Of a stretch of 41,067 bases of DNA, positions 30,829-39,652 are shown piece by piece (position 1 is the stretch's first letter; every line of letters starts with the position of its first letter). The notes beneath the pieces were generated by a model. The model made no database searches. It was given only the letters and a program-made list of their open reading frames with translations, and had not been told where the DNA came from. The translations under genes were made by a program, and so were the position numbers. The stretch comes from an uncultured Roseburia sp. (GTDB taxonomy: Bacteria; Bacillota; Clostridia; Lachnospirales; Lachnospiraceae), in assembly GCA_947652855.1 (NCBI GenBank), contig CANTEO010000018.1, forward strand, positions 1 through 41,067, written 5' to 3'.

Positions 30829-32976
30829 TTATGCTTCGTAAGTGTCTACGGCGAACAAGGCTTCGCCTGCTTTAATGCTGCCAGTCTTTAAGAGACGGAT
30901 TTTCTGGTTTTCGGAAAGCTCCGTGCAGAGTATCGGAGACGCCAGTGAGGGCGCATGGCTTTTGATGAACTCCAAATCCAGCTTCATTAATAGGTCGCCT
31001 TTTTTGACGCGGTCGCCGTTCTTTACAAACACCTCAAACCCTTCTCCGTTTAGGTTCACTGTGTCAATGCCCATATGAAGCAGCAGCGCAAGCTTTGACG
31101 CCGTCTCAAAGCCAATGGCGTGCTTTGTGTCAAACACGAAGCAGACCTCCCCGTCTTCCGGGGCCCGCACTTCGCCGTCGGACGGAATGACCATTGCGCC
31201 GTCGCCCATCATCCTTCCGGCAAACGCTTCGTCAGGAACTTCTGAGAGATCTGCCGCCGTGCCGTTGACCGGGCTGTAAAGGATGCTTGTCGAGGCCACG
31301 TTTCCAGAGGGCTGGCGGCCGTTTCCTTCCGAAGCCGCTTTTTCTGTCTCTTTGGATGGGGCGTATTCCTCCTCTGGCGCGGTTTCCAGATAATCCTCCA
31401 GGTTTGACTTAATCACCGTCACGCGCGGCCCGTAAATCACCTGCACGCCGTTTCCTTTATGCACCACGCCGGATGCGCCCGTTGACTTTAAAAGGCCGTC
31501 GTCCACGAGGGCGGACTTGTGAACCGTGCAGCGCAGCCTCGTCGCGCAGCAGTCCACGTCGGAAATGTTTTTCTTTCCCCCAAGCCCCTTGCAGATTGCC
31601 GCGGAAAGCGCGTCTTCCTCTGAAAGCGCCCCGTCTTGAGCCGCCGCGCCTTTGTTCTTTGCGTCCACGTCGCTCCTGCGGTACAGCTTCACTTCCTCGC
31701 TGTCGTCCCGCCCTGGCGTCTTTAAGTCCATTTTCTTGATTAAGAACGAGAACAGGAAGTAATAAACCACGAAATAGGCAAGCCCAACCGGAAGGATAAG
31801 GAGCCAGTTCGTCTTTCCGTTCCCCTGCAGCGCGCCGAACAGGAACAGATCAATCAGGCCGCCGGAAAACGTCATGCCGACCCCTACATTTAATATATGC
31901 ATTAGCATATACGCAAATCCCGCAAATATGCAGTGTACGGCATATAATAGCGGCGCCACGAACAAAAATGTGAATTCAAGCGGCTCCGTGATGCCGGTAA
32001 TCATGGATGTGAGCGCCGCGGAGGCCAAAAGCCCGGCGGCCGCCTCTCTTTTTTCCGGCTTTGCCACTTTATACATGGCAAGCGCCGCGCCTGGAAGGCC
32101 AAAAATCATTAACGGGAACTTTCCAGACATAAAGCGTGTCGCGGACACGGAAAAATGCTCGATGGAAGGCTCCGCGAGCTGCGCGAAGAAAATATTCTGC
32201 GCGCCCTCGATTATCTGGCCGCCCACTTCCATCGTTCCGCCAAGCGCCGTCTGCCAGAATGGAAGGTAGAACACATGGTGCAGGCCGAACGGGATCAGCG
32301 CGCGCTCCATCAGCCCATATACCCAGGTTCCGGCATAGCCGGATTCTAAAACCACGCCGCCGATGGAATAAATGCCCTGCTGAATCACGGGCCAGATAAA
32401 AAACATCAGGATGCCGACCACCGTAAATGTAAGGCCGCAGACAATCGGGACGAACCGCGTCCCTCCGAAGAAGGAGAGGACTTGCGGCAGCTCAATTTTG
32501 TAAAACCGATTGTGCAGCGCCGACACGCCAAGCCCTACGATAATGCCGCCAAACACGCCCATCTGCAAGGACGTGATGCCTACCACGGAAGTCGTCGCGC
32601 CGTCCAGCATGGCTTTGGCGCCGCCATGGTTTGTGATCATCGCCCCAATGGACGCGTGCATAATGAAAAACGCGATTGCGGCTGAAATCGCCGCGACTTC
32701 CTTTTCCTTCTTTGCCATTCCGATCGCGACGCCCATCGCGAAAATGATGGGGAGATTTCCAAACACAATGTCGCCAGCGGCGCTCATGACTTGTAAAACC
32801 GCATTCAAAACCGTGCCAGGCCCCATCACGCCCATCAGGCCATACGTCTCTAGCATCGTCTCATTCGTAAATGAGCCGCCGACGCCAAGCAGTAAGCCTG
32901 CCACCGGCAAAATTGCGATTGGGAGCATAAACGATCTTCCCACACGCTGCAATACGCCAAAAATTTTGTCTTTCAT
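30829..32976 (-). CDS. ptsG: Glucose-type PTS transporter EIICBA
   Basis: This 715-residue fusion imports glucose or a related hexose while phosphorylating it. EIIC spans about residues 1-420 with many membrane segments (MLPIAILPVAGLLLGVGG at the start, and GITEPLEF, the sugar-binding motif). EIIB has DCCATRLRC with the phospho-Cys at about position 477. EIIA (from about 565) has the phospho-His in LLLHMGIDTV at about 634 and a second His in DTKHAIG at about 619. The order C-B-A is as in Firmicute PtsG. A maltose- or GlcNAc-type substrate is possible, but the GlcT/LicT-type control favours glucose. The start codon has AGGAGG upstream. Confidence 0.93.
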   Translation of the reverse strand: MKDKIFGVLQRVGRSFMLPIAILPVAGLLLGVGGSFTNETMLETYGLMGVMGPGTVLNAVLQVMSAAGDIVFGNLPIIFAMGVAIGMAKKEKEVAAISAAIAFFIMHASIGAMITNHGGAKAMLDGATTSVVGITSLQMGVFGGIIVGLGVSALHNRFYKIELPQVLSFFGGTRFVPIVCGLTFTVVGILMFFIWPVIQQGIYSIGGVVLESGYAGTWVYGLMERALIPFGLHHVFYLPFWQTALGGTMEVGGQIIEGAQNIFFAQLAEPSIEHFSVSATRFMSGKFPLMIFGLPGAALAMYKVAKPEKREAAAGLLASAALTSMITGITEPLEFTFLFVAPLLYAVHCIFAGFAYMLMHILNVGVGMTFSGGLIDLFLFGALQGNGKTNWLLILPVGLAYFVVYYFLFSFLIKKMDLKTPGRDDSEEVKLYRRSDVDAKNKGAAAQDGALSEEDALSAAICKGLGGKKNISDVDCCATRLRCTVHKSALVDDGLLKSTGASGVVHKGNGVQVIYGPRVTVIKSNLEDYLETAPEEEYAPSKETEKAASEGNGRQPSGNVASTSILYSPVNGTAADLSEVPDEAFAGRMMGDGAMVIPSDGEVRAPEDGEVCFVFDTKHAIGFETASKLALLLHMGIDTVNLNGEGFEVFVKNGDRVKKGDLLMKLDLEFIKSHAPSLASPILCTELSENQKIRLLKTGSIKAGEALFAVDTYEA

Positions 32977-33038
32977 GACAATCCCTCCTATTATGTTTTG
33001 GAAGCCTATGTATTTTGCAGCCTTATATTTTATCGCAT

Positions 33039-33092
33039 AAAAAAGGCACTAACATACATAAACATCCTATCGTTTTATGTATAGCTAATGCC
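33039..33092 (-). terminator. Leader terminator controlled by the antiterminator
   Basis: On the minus strand the 3' arm 33045-33063 pairs over about 19 bases with 33072-33092 (a few mismatches), and six T follow (33039-33044). The 5' arm overlaps the RAT, so RAT formation and termination exclude each other. It lies about 60 bases before the ptsG start codon. Confidence 0.8.
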
Positions 33093-33114
33093 TGCTTGCC
33101 AGTAACATACTATA
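33080..33114 (-). promoter_or_regulatory. RAT (ribonucleic antiterminator) in the ptsG leader
   Basis: On the minus strand TATAG and CTATA close a hairpin whose inner loops read GTTACTGG on the 5' side and CAGGCA on the 3' side. These are the conserved asymmetric internal loops of LicT/SacT/GlcT RAT elements. It overlaps the following terminator, and the antiterminator gene lies in the same operon. Confidence 0.8.
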
Positions 33115-33124
33115 TCATACAAAA

Positions 33125-33153
33125 AAATTACCACAAATTTTGTCTTTTGTCAA
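33125..33153 (-). promoter_or_regulatory. Promoter of the ptsG operon
   Basis: On the minus strand TTGACA (33153-33148), a perfect -35, precedes TAATTT (33130-33125), a weak -10, by 17 bases. Transcription would start about 5 bases before the RAT, which fits antitermination control. Confidence 0.65.
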
Positions 33154-33207
33154 GATTTTTTTATTCATTTTGCATGCCGGCGGGAGAGAAGTAAAATTCA
33201 GATTTTC

Positions 33208-33236
33208 TTGCAAAACAGGAGGGGAGAAGCTATAAT
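33208..33236 (+). promoter_or_regulatory. Promoter of the transglutaminase-like gene
   Basis: TTGCAA (33208-33213), a 17-base spacer and TATAAT (33231-33236) form a strong promoter 45 bases before the preferred start codon. Confidence 0.75.
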
Positions 33237-33280
33237 AATGTATAAAAATCATTTTAAAAACCAAAAAGGAGATGCAGACA

Positions 33281-35782
33281 TTGAGAATGTACAAATTTAC
33301 GGTCATGTTGGGATTGGCCTTATTGCTTGGCTTTGGCTTAGCGACGGACGTGGGGGCGGCCGCATTGGATTACGATGTGGAGCTTTCAGAGGAAGAGCGT
33401 TACGAGCCGGCATACTACCAGCCCTTGGGCAAGGGGGCGTCGGTTGGGAAGTCGGCTGACTTGGAGCGCCTGGAGGAAATTTTGCTGGAAGGCTTTCAAC
33501 ATTTGGAAAAGCAGATTGACATAGCTGAGTGCAGGATTCCGCTCAATGCGGTTCAGACGTGCGTGCTTCAGGTCTTAAACAGCCATGCGGAGCTTTTTTA
33601 TGTGGACTCGTCGTTTCGCTATGGCACTATGGATGGAGCCTATGCGTCGGTGATTGAGCCAAACTATAATCTGTTCGTTGGCGCAGGCCAGATTGAAGAG
33701 GCGTTAAAGGAGATCGACGCAGTCGCGGATGAGGCGGTCGCCCTGGTGACAGACGACATGGAGGATTATGAGAAGGCGCTGGTGATCCATGACTGGCTTG
33801 CGGTTCGCTGCGAATATGACCAGGAGCGTTTTTTGAGCGGGACGGTGCCTGCGGAATCGCATACCATCTATGGGCCTTTCATCAATAAGGTCGCAGTTTG
33901 CGACGGCTATGCGAAGGCGTATCAATATATCCTGGAAAAACTGGGCATCCCGTGCTCCCTTGTCACAAGCGAGGAGATGGGCCATGCATGGAACATGGTT
34001 GAGATAGACGGGCAGCATTATCATGTAGACGTGACATGGGACGACCCGGCCTGGGACGTGATTGGAAGGGTGATGCATGATAATTTTCTGTTAAGCGATC
34101 AGGGAATTGGCGCCGCGACGGAAGAAGAAAAAGAGACGAAGCACTATGGATGGGTCAGTGAATATGAGGCGGCGGACGCTTCTTTTGAAGATGCGCTTTG
34201 GAGGAGGACAACGGGCAGCATTGCCTATCATGAAGGCGCCTGGCACTATATTGACAATAAAAGCAGGAAGCTTTTGGAAACGGACGACCTCTTAGGCGGG
34301 GAGATAAAGGAGCTGTTTGCGCTGGATTCCTGGAAATCAGGCATGGGGACCTGGGAGGGCGCGTTTTCCTACCTTCAGCTCCATGTAGACCGGCTGATCT
34401 TCAATGGGCCGAAAGAAATCTACTGTATGCCGTTTGAGACGAAAGAGGCATTTACGCTGTTGGGATCGGAAAATATAGGGATTTCTGAAAATTCTTTTTC
34501 CAGCTTATATGGCATGAAGCTGGAGAATGGAACGCTCTTTTATTATGTGGGCGAGTCCCCGAATGTCGGCCGCGACTTACATGATGAGATCATGCGGGTT
34601 CAGGGGGAGCTTCCGACATTTCTCCTTCCAGGCAAGGCGGTTTTGGAAGGTGAGATGAAGGAAGGCGGCGTGCTGACGGCCACGTTGGAGCTGGAGGATG
34701 ACTTCCCGGAAAATCAGAGGATGTTCTACTATTATTGGTACCGGAACGGGGAGCGGATTTTGGATGCGGATCTGTTTTCCGGGGAGTATCAGCTTACGAA
34801 AGAGGATAATGGCGCGGCAATTATGGTGAAGGCGGTGCATCCGGTGTACTGCGGCGTGCTGACGGCGGAAAAAACATTTGGAGCAGGCGCAACGGATCCG
34901 GACGATCCGACGAAGCCTGAAAAACCGGGGGATCCGGACGATCCGACGAAGCCTGAAAAACCGGGGGATCCAGACGTCTGTGAGCATAATTGGACAGAGG
35001 GCGTTGAGTATAAGGCGCCGACCTGCGCAAAGCCGGGAAAGAATGAGTGGATCTGCTTGAAGTGCGGAGAGAAAAAAGAAGAGGTTATCCCTGCTTTGGA
35101 GCATAAGAGCCTAAGGGTGAGGTTTCAGCAGGCGCCGACCTGCGCAAAGCCGGGCAGCACGGGCGAGACGTTCTGCATGGACTGCGGAAAAACGGTTCAG
35201 GCTGCAAAGGAGATTGCAGCGACCGGAAAGCATGCCTGGGATGCGGGAGAGGTGACGGAGGCCCCCACGTTTGAGCATACAGGAAAAAAAGTCTTTACCT
35301 GCAAGACGTGCCGGACGACGAAAGCCGAGACGCTCCCGAAGGCGACGCCAAAGAAGGGGGACAAAGCGCCTTATGGCGGCGGCATTTACAAAATCACCAA
35401 AGCAGGGGCAAAAGGAGGGACGGCTCAGTTTCTGGGAACTGCCAAAAAGTCGCAGACCGTTAAAATCCTTCCGTCCATTAAGATAGGCGGCGTTACCTAT
35501 AAAGTGACGTCAATAGGCGAGGGCGCATTGAAAAATAATAAGAGCGTCAGGAAAGCCGTGATAGGCAGCAATGTCATTTCCATTGGAAAAAATGCGTTCT
35601 TGGGCTGTAAAAACCTTAAGGAAATTGAGATCAAGTCCAAGAAGCTTGTGTCGGTCGCAAAAAATGCGATTAAGAACATACATAAGAACGCGTCCATAAA
35701 ATGCCCGGGAAAGCAGCGCAAGGCGTATGAGAAGCTGTTTACGGGAAAGACTGGATATAAGAACACGATGCAGATGAAATAG
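33281..35782 (+). CDS. Secreted transglutaminase-like protein with CxxC repeats and leucine-rich C-terminus
   Basis: A signal peptide (MYKFTVMLGLALLLGFGLATDVGA) leads a protein of about 833 residues. A transglutaminase-like domain follows, with the catalytic triad Cys (codon 33899, VCDGYAKA), His (33983, MGHAWNM) and Asp (34028, HVDVTWDDP). Next comes a beta-rich region, a proline-acidic linker of two 12-residue repeats, three modules of about 42 residues with CxxC or Cys pairs (WICLKCG, FCMDCGK, FTCKTCRT), and a BspA-like leucine-rich region (TSIGEGALKNN, ISIGKNAFLGCKNLKEIEI). No LPxTG is present. The AAGGAG at 33266-33271 fits the TTG at 33281 best; the ATG at 33272 is too close and the ATG at 33287 is an alternative. 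It is probably a surface or extracellular protein. Confidence 0.8.
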   Translation: MRMYKFTVMLGLALLLGFGLATDVGAAALDYDVELSEEERYEPAYYQPLGKGASVGKSADLERLEEILLEGFQHLEKQIDIAECRIPLNAVQTCVLQVLNSHAELFYVDSSFRYGTMDGAYASVIEPNYNLFVGAGQIEEALKEIDAVADEAVALVTDDMEDYEKALVIHDWLAVRCEYDQERFLSGTVPAESHTIYGPFINKVAVCDGYAKAYQYILEKLGIPCSLVTSEEMGHAWNMVEIDGQHYHVDVTWDDPAWDVIGRVMHDNFLLSDQGIGAATEEEKETKHYGWVSEYEAADASFEDALWRRTTGSIAYHEGAWHYIDNKSRKLLETDDLLGGEIKELFALDSWKSGMGTWEGAFSYLQLHVDRLIFNGPKEIYCMPFETKEAFTLLGSENIGISENSFSSLYGMKLENGTLFYYVGESPNVGRDLHDEIMRVQGELPTFLLPGKAVLEGEMKEGGVLTATLELEDDFPENQRMFYYYWYRNGERILDADLFSGEYQLTKEDNGAAIMVKAVHPVYCGVLTAEKTFGAGATDPDDPTKPEKPGDPDDPTKPEKPGDPDVCEHNWTEGVEYKAPTCAKPGKNEWICLKCGEKKEEVIPALEHKSLRVRFQQAPTCAKPGSTGETFCMDCGKTVQAAKEIAATGKHAWDAGEVTEAPTFEHTGKKVFTCKTCRTTKAETLPKATPKKGDKAPYGGGIYKITKAGAKGGTAQFLGTAKKSQTVKILPSIKIGGVTYKVTSIGEGALKNNKSVRKAVIGSNVISIGKNAFLGCKNLKEIEIKSKKLVSVAKNAIKNIHKNASIKCPGKQRKAYEKLFTGKTGYKNTMQMK
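34895..34966 (+). repeat. Two identical 36-base units encoding DPDDPTKPEKPG
   Basis: The unit at 34895-34930 is repeated exactly at 34931-34966 and is followed by a partial third copy (GATCC-GACG). It encodes an acidic proline-lysine linker between the beta-rich and CxxC parts of the secreted protein. The perfect identity suggests recent duplication and possible copy-number change. Confidence 0.85.
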
Positions 35783-35815
35783 TCAAATACCCCCGCGGCG
35801 GGGCTGACGGGGAAA

Positions 35816-36748
35816 ATGGAAACAGGAAACGCGATGGGCAGTGTAAACAATTTGAGCAGCCGGATGAATCAGGCCTATAAGCGCATGAGCAAAGGGCAGA
35901 GGCGGCTGTCTGCATATATTACGAATCATTATGAGAAGGCGGCATTTTTGACGGCGGCGAAGCTGGGGGAGGCGGTGGGCGTCAGTGAGTCCACGGTCGT
36001 CCGTTTCGCCATGATGTTAGGATACAAAGGGTATCCGGCCTTTCAGAGGGCAATGGCCGATCTTGTGCAGGGCAAATTAAGCGACGCGCAGGGGCCGGAC
36101 GCCATCTTGCACAAGAACGTCAGCCAGTCGGAGATTTTGGAGGCGGCGCTAAAGACGGACATTGAAAATATTACGCATACGCTGGAGCAGATTGACTCGG
36201 CGGCATTTGAGATGGCGGTGGAGGCGATCTTGAGCGCGGACTGCATTTATATTGTCGGGATCCGAAGCTGCGCCCCGCTGGCAGGCTTTTTGGCATTTTA
36301 CTTTAACCTAATGTTTGAGCGGGTGCGCCTTTTGCATACGAACAGCTCCACGGAGCTGTTTGAGCAAATGCTGCGGATCGGGAGCAGGGACGTCATTATT
36401 GGCATCAGCTTTCCGAGGTATTCCATGCGCACGTTAAAGGCAATGGAATTTGCCAATCAAAGGAACGCCAGGGTGATTACGCTGACAGACAGCGTGAATT
36501 CTCCGCTCAACCTCTATTCTTCCTGTAATTTAATTGCGAAAAGCAAAATGACGTCCGTGGTGGACTCCCTGGCGGCCCCGCTAAGCGTCATCAATGCGCT
36601 GATTGTGGCGGTGTGCAGGCGAAGGCAGTCTGTAGTCTCCGATACGCTGCAGACGCTGGAGCGGATTTGGGAAGACTATCAGGTGGAAGGGAACGATGAG
36701 ATTGAGCCAATGGAAGAGGATGATTTGGCAATGGGAGAGCTGACATGA
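35816..36748 (+). CDS. RpiR/MurR-family transcriptional regulator
   Basis: The 310-residue protein has an N-terminal RpiR-type helix-turn-helix (KLGEAVGVSESTVVRFAMMLGYKGYPAFQ, here residues about 45-73) and a C-terminal SIS domain of about 130 residues with the phospho-sugar binding loops (YIVGIRSCAPLAG, HTNSSTEL, ISFPRYSMRTLKAMEFANQR). Regulators of this family respond to phospho-sugars or amino-sugar phosphates. The ATG at 35816 has a poor site; an ATG at 35834 with AGGAAA upstream is an equally good start. Its stop overlaps the start of the next gene (ATGA), so the regulator and the flavoprotein are translationally coupled, but their functional link is unclear. Confidence 0.85.
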   Translation: METGNAMGSVNNLSSRMNQAYKRMSKGQRRLSAYITNHYEKAAFLTAAKLGEAVGVSESTVVRFAMMLGYKGYPAFQRAMADLVQGKLSDAQGPDAILHKNVSQSEILEAALKTDIENITHTLEQIDSAAFEMAVEAILSADCIYIVGIRSCAPLAGFLAFYFNLMFERVRLLHTNSSTELFEQMLRIGSRDVIIGISFPRYSMRTLKAMEFANQRNARVITLTDSVNSPLNLYSSCNLIAKSKMTSVVDSLAAPLSVINALIVAVCRRRQSVVSDTLQTLERIWEDYQVEGNDEIEPMEEDDLAMGELT

Positions 36749-38001
36749 AAACGATCATTGTAATCGGCGGGGGGCCTGCCGGAATGTTCGCCGCGCTGTT
36801 TGCGGCCAGGCAAGGCCATTCGGCCATTTTACTGGAAAAGAATGAGAAATTGGGGAAGAAGCTGTTTATCACGGGAAAGGGCAGGTGCAACCTGACAAAC
36901 GCCTGCGACATGGACGGCCTGTTTTCCAATGTAGTCTCAAACCGAAAATTTTTATACAGCGCGTTTTATGCGTTTGACAACTTTCGCGTAGTGGACTTTT
37001 TTGAGTCGCATGGGGTGCGGACGAAGACAGAGCGGGGGAGCCGGGTGTTTCCGGATTCGGACCGTTCTTCGGACGTCATTGCGGCGCTGTCGCGCGCATT
37101 GCGGCAGGCGGGCGTCTCTGTGCGCCTGCGCACAAAAGCAGAAGGGATTTTGACGGAAGGAGACAGGGCGAGCGGCGTTTTGCTGGAGGGCGGCCGGATC
37201 TTAAAAGGCGACGCTGTGGTTGTGGCGACGGGTGGGCGGTCTTATCCGGGCACCGGGTCTACAGGAGACGGATATCAATTTGCGAAGGACTGCGGCCATG
37301 CCGTCACGCCCCTTTCTCCGTCTTTGGCGCCCCTGACGGCGAAGGAGCCTTATGTCAAAGAGATGCAGGGCCTTTCCTTAAGGAATGTGGAGGTTACGGT
37401 TCGGGACAAGGGGCGCGTCTTATATCAGGATTTCGGGGAGATGCTGTTTACGCATTTTGGGGTCAGCGGCCCATTGATCTTAAGCGCGAGCGCGGTTGTG
37501 GGGGAGGCGTTGAAGCGGGGAAGCCTTTCCATGACAGTCAATTTAAAGCCCGCGCTGTCGGCGGAGCAGATGGATCAGAGGATACAGCGTGATTTTTCGG
37601 AAATTCAAAATAAGCGCTTTAAGAATGCGCTAAGCAGGCTTCTGCCACAGAAGATGATCCCGGTGATGGTGCGTCTTTCAGGGATTGACCCGAAAAAGCT
37701 GGTCAATAAGGTCACAAAGGAAGAGCGGCTTAGGCTCTGCGGCCTGTTTGAGGCATTTCCTTTGACGCTCACAGGGATTCGCGGCTTTGAGGAGGCCATC
37801 GTCACAAAGGGAGGGGTTTCCGTGAAGGAGGTGAATCCCTCCACCATGGAGTCGAAGCGCCTTTGCGGCCTTTATTTTGCAGGGGAAGTCTTGGACTTGG
37901 ACGCCATGACGGGAGGGTTTAACCTACAGATCGCCTGGTCAACGGGATATTTGGCCGGGATTAGCTCAGGCGGGCAGTCGCAAGGGCAGTCAGCATGCTG
38001 A
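36745..38001 (+). CDS. HI0933/YhiN-family NAD(P)/FAD-dependent oxidoreductase
   Basis: The 418-residue flavoprotein starts with the Rossmann motif GGGPAGMFAALFAA and continues with the family hallmark GKGRCNLTN, the internal VVATGGRSYPGTGSTGDGY, and a C-terminal GLYFAGEVLDLDAMTGGFNLQ FAD-binding segment. The family is widespread. One member, BaiN of bile-acid-dehydroxylating clostridia, acts on bile acids, but most members have no proven substrate and this gene is not in a bai cluster, so no bile acid role is claimed. It starts inside the stop codon of the upstream regulator gene (ATGA) and is followed by cmk. Confidence 0.9.
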   Translation: MKTIIVIGGGPAGMFAALFAARQGHSAILLEKNEKLGKKLFITGKGRCNLTNACDMDGLFSNVVSNRKFLYSAFYAFDNFRVVDFFESHGVRTKTERGSRVFPDSDRSSDVIAALSRALRQAGVSVRLRTKAEGILTEGDRASGVLLEGGRILKGDAVVVATGGRSYPGTGSTGDGYQFAKDCGHAVTPLSPSLAPLTAKEPYVKEMQGLSLRNVEVTVRDKGRVLYQDFGEMLFTHFGVSGPLILSASAVVGEALKRGSLSMTVNLKPALSAEQMDQRIQRDFSEIQNKRFKNALSRLLPQKMIPVMVRLSGIDPKKLVNKVTKEERLRLCGLFEAFPLTLTGIRGFEEAIVTKGGVSVKEVNPSTMESKRLCGLYFAGEVLDLDAMTGGFNLQIAWSTGYLAGISSGGQSQGQSAC

Positions 38002-38066
38002 CGCAGAATGAGCATTGCAGGGAAGGCGGCAGCCGAACGGTGACGGATAGAGAAAGGAAAAATAGA

Positions 38067-38774
38067 ATGAATATTGCAATTGACGGGCCGGCAGGAGCCG
38101 GAAAAAGCACGGTAGCCAAACGGCTGGCAAAAGAACTGGGGTATGTGTATGTGGATACAGGGGCCATGTACCGGGCTATGGCGTTATATTTTTTGGAGGC
38201 GGGGATTCCGGCGTCCAGTGAGGAGGAGATTTCAAAACGGTGCGAAGAAGCCGGGATCACCATATGCTATCAGGACGGCGAGCAGCAGGTAATCTTAAAT
38301 GGCAAAAACGTCAATGGGGCCATTCGGACGGAGGAAGTGGGGAATATGGCGTCTTCCGTCAGCGTCTACCCAAAGGTGAGGGAGCGGCTTGTCGCCCTTC
38401 AGCAGGATTTGGCGAGCCGCGCGGATGTCGTTATGGACGGCAGGGACATCGGGACCTGCGTGCTGCCTGACGCGGAAGTGAAGGTTTATCTGACCGCGAG
38501 CGTGAAGGCCAGGGCAGGGCGCCGCTATCAGGAGCTTTTGGCGAAAGGGGTTTCCTGTGACCTTACAGAAATTCAAAAAGACATTGAAGAGCGGGATTAT
38601 CGGGATATGCACCGGGACGCCTCTCCCTTGCGGCAGGCGCCGGACGCCATATTGGTGGACTCTTCCGGCCTTGGCATAGAAGAAGTGATAGATGCGGTCA
38701 AGAGAATCTGCAAAAGGAAAGCCCCCTCTCACATTCATTCGGAGGAAAGCGGGGAGACGGCGCTATGCAGGTGA
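38067..38774 (+). CDS. cmk: Cytidylate kinase
   Basis: Cmk phosphorylates CMP and dCMP to the diphosphates. The 235-residue protein begins MNIAIDGPAGAGKST with the P-loop (residues 7-15). It also contains VDTGAMYRAMAL, the NMP-binding region DGRDIGTCVLPDA, and DYRDMHRDASPL with the Arg/Asp signature. The ATG at 38067 follows GAAAGGA; the upstream ATG at 37995 lies inside the end of the flavoprotein gene and is unlikely. It overlaps ispH by 10 bases, and the cmk-ispH-rpsA order is known from many Clostridia. Confidence 0.96.
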   Translation: MNIAIDGPAGAGKSTVAKRLAKELGYVYVDTGAMYRAMALYFLEAGIPASSEEEISKRCEEAGITICYQDGEQQVILNGKNVNGAIRTEEVGNMASSVSVYPKVRERLVALQQDLASRADVVMDGRDIGTCVLPDAEVKVYLTASVKARAGRRYQELLAKGVSCDLTEIQKDIEERDYRDMHRDASPLRQAPDAILVDSSGLGIEEVIDAVKRICKRKAPSHIHSEESGETALCR

Positions 38775-39652
38775 CATTGGCGAAAAGCGCGGGATTTTGC
38801 TTCGGCGTGAAGCGGGCGGTGGACAAAGTATATGAGGAGGCGGAAAAAAACGACGTTCCGGTCTATACGTATGGCCCAATCATACACAACGAGGAAGTCG
38901 TCGCTGACTTGGAGGCAAAGGGCGTGCGCGCTATTTGCGGCATAGAGGAGCTTTCTGCGCTTCCAAAGGGCGTTATGGTGATCCGTTCCCATGGCGTCTC
39001 AAAAGAGGCTTATGATGAGATCAGGAAGCAGGGCTTTCAAATCGTGGACGCGACCTGCCCGTTCGTCCTTAAGATTCACCGCATTGTGGAGGAACACAGC
39101 AGGAAGGGTTATCATATAATTATTATAGGAAATGACTCCCATCCAGAGGTAGAGGGCATCAAAGGCTGGTCTGACCCTAAGAGGACGACGGTGTTAAAGA
39201 CAAAGGAAGAAGCGGAGCAGTTTACGCTGAAATCCGCGGAAGAAGGGGCGGCTTGCGGGTCAAATGGGCAACCGAATGTGTGCGTGGTATCACAAACGAC
39301 ATTTAATTACAACAAATTTCAAGAATTAGTTGAAATTCTTCAAAAAAAAGGTTATGATATAATTGTTTTAAATACCATCTGCAATGCGACGGAGGAAAGG
39401 CAAACAGAGGCGGCCGAAATCGCGGCAAAAGCGGACGCAATGATTGTCATAGGCGGGAGCCACAGCTCCAACACGCAGAAGCTATTTGAAATATGCAAAA
39501 ATGAATGTGAAAATACTTACTATATACAGACACTTGATGACTTGGATTTCAAACAGTTTCGGTCCATTGATAACGTAGGTATTACCGCAGGGGCTTCGAC
39601 CCCAAACAATATTATTGAGGAGGTTCAAAAGAATGTCAGAAGTAAGCTTTGA
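38765..39652 (+). CDS. ispH: 4-hydroxy-3-methylbut-2-enyl diphosphate reductase
   Basis: IspH is the last enzyme of the MEP isoprenoid pathway and makes IPP and DMAPP with a [4Fe-4S] cluster. The three ligand cysteines are present: C12 in GFCFGVKRA, C98 in DATCPF and C206 in NTICNAT. The conserved His and Glu residues of the HNEEVV, SHGVS and HPEVEG motifs are also there. The 295-residue length is that of a stand-alone enzyme. Its last 20 bases overlap the start of rpsA in another frame. In many Clostridia the two are fused into one bifunctional protein; here they are separate. An AT-rich stretch (39300-39380) interrupts the otherwise GC-rich gene. Confidence 0.96.
   Translation: MQVTLAKSAGFCFGVKRAVDKVYEEAEKNDVPVYTYGPIIHNEEVVADLEAKGVRAICGIEELSALPKGVMVIRSHGVSKEAYDEIRKQGFQIVDATCPFVLKIHRIVEEHSRKGYHIIIIGNDSHPEVEGIKGWSDPKRTTVLKTKEEAEQFTLKSAEEGAACGSNGQPNVCVVSQTTFNYNKFQELVEILQKKGYDIIVLNTICNATEERQTEAAEIAAKADAMIVIGGSHSSNTQKLFEICKNECENTYYIQTLDDLDFKQFRSIDNVGITAGASTPNNIIEEVQKNVRSKL
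39355..39363 (+). promoter_or_regulatory. Possible internal promoter for rpsA inside ispH
   Basis: TGATATAAT is a perfect extended -10 element within the AT-rich part of ispH, about 270 bases before rpsA. A TTGAAA at 39330-39335 is 22 bases away, too far for a standard -35. Such a promoter would let rpsA be expressed above the level of cmk and ispH. Confidence 0.4.

Noticed and set aside
34895..34966. Tandem repeat considered as a CRISPR-like or regulatory array
   Set aside because: The units are contiguous without spacers, in frame, and encode a proline-rich linker.
36745..38001. Assignment of the flavoprotein as a bile acid reductase (BaiN)
   Set aside because: The family match is real, but no other bai genes are in the window and most family members have unknown substrates.
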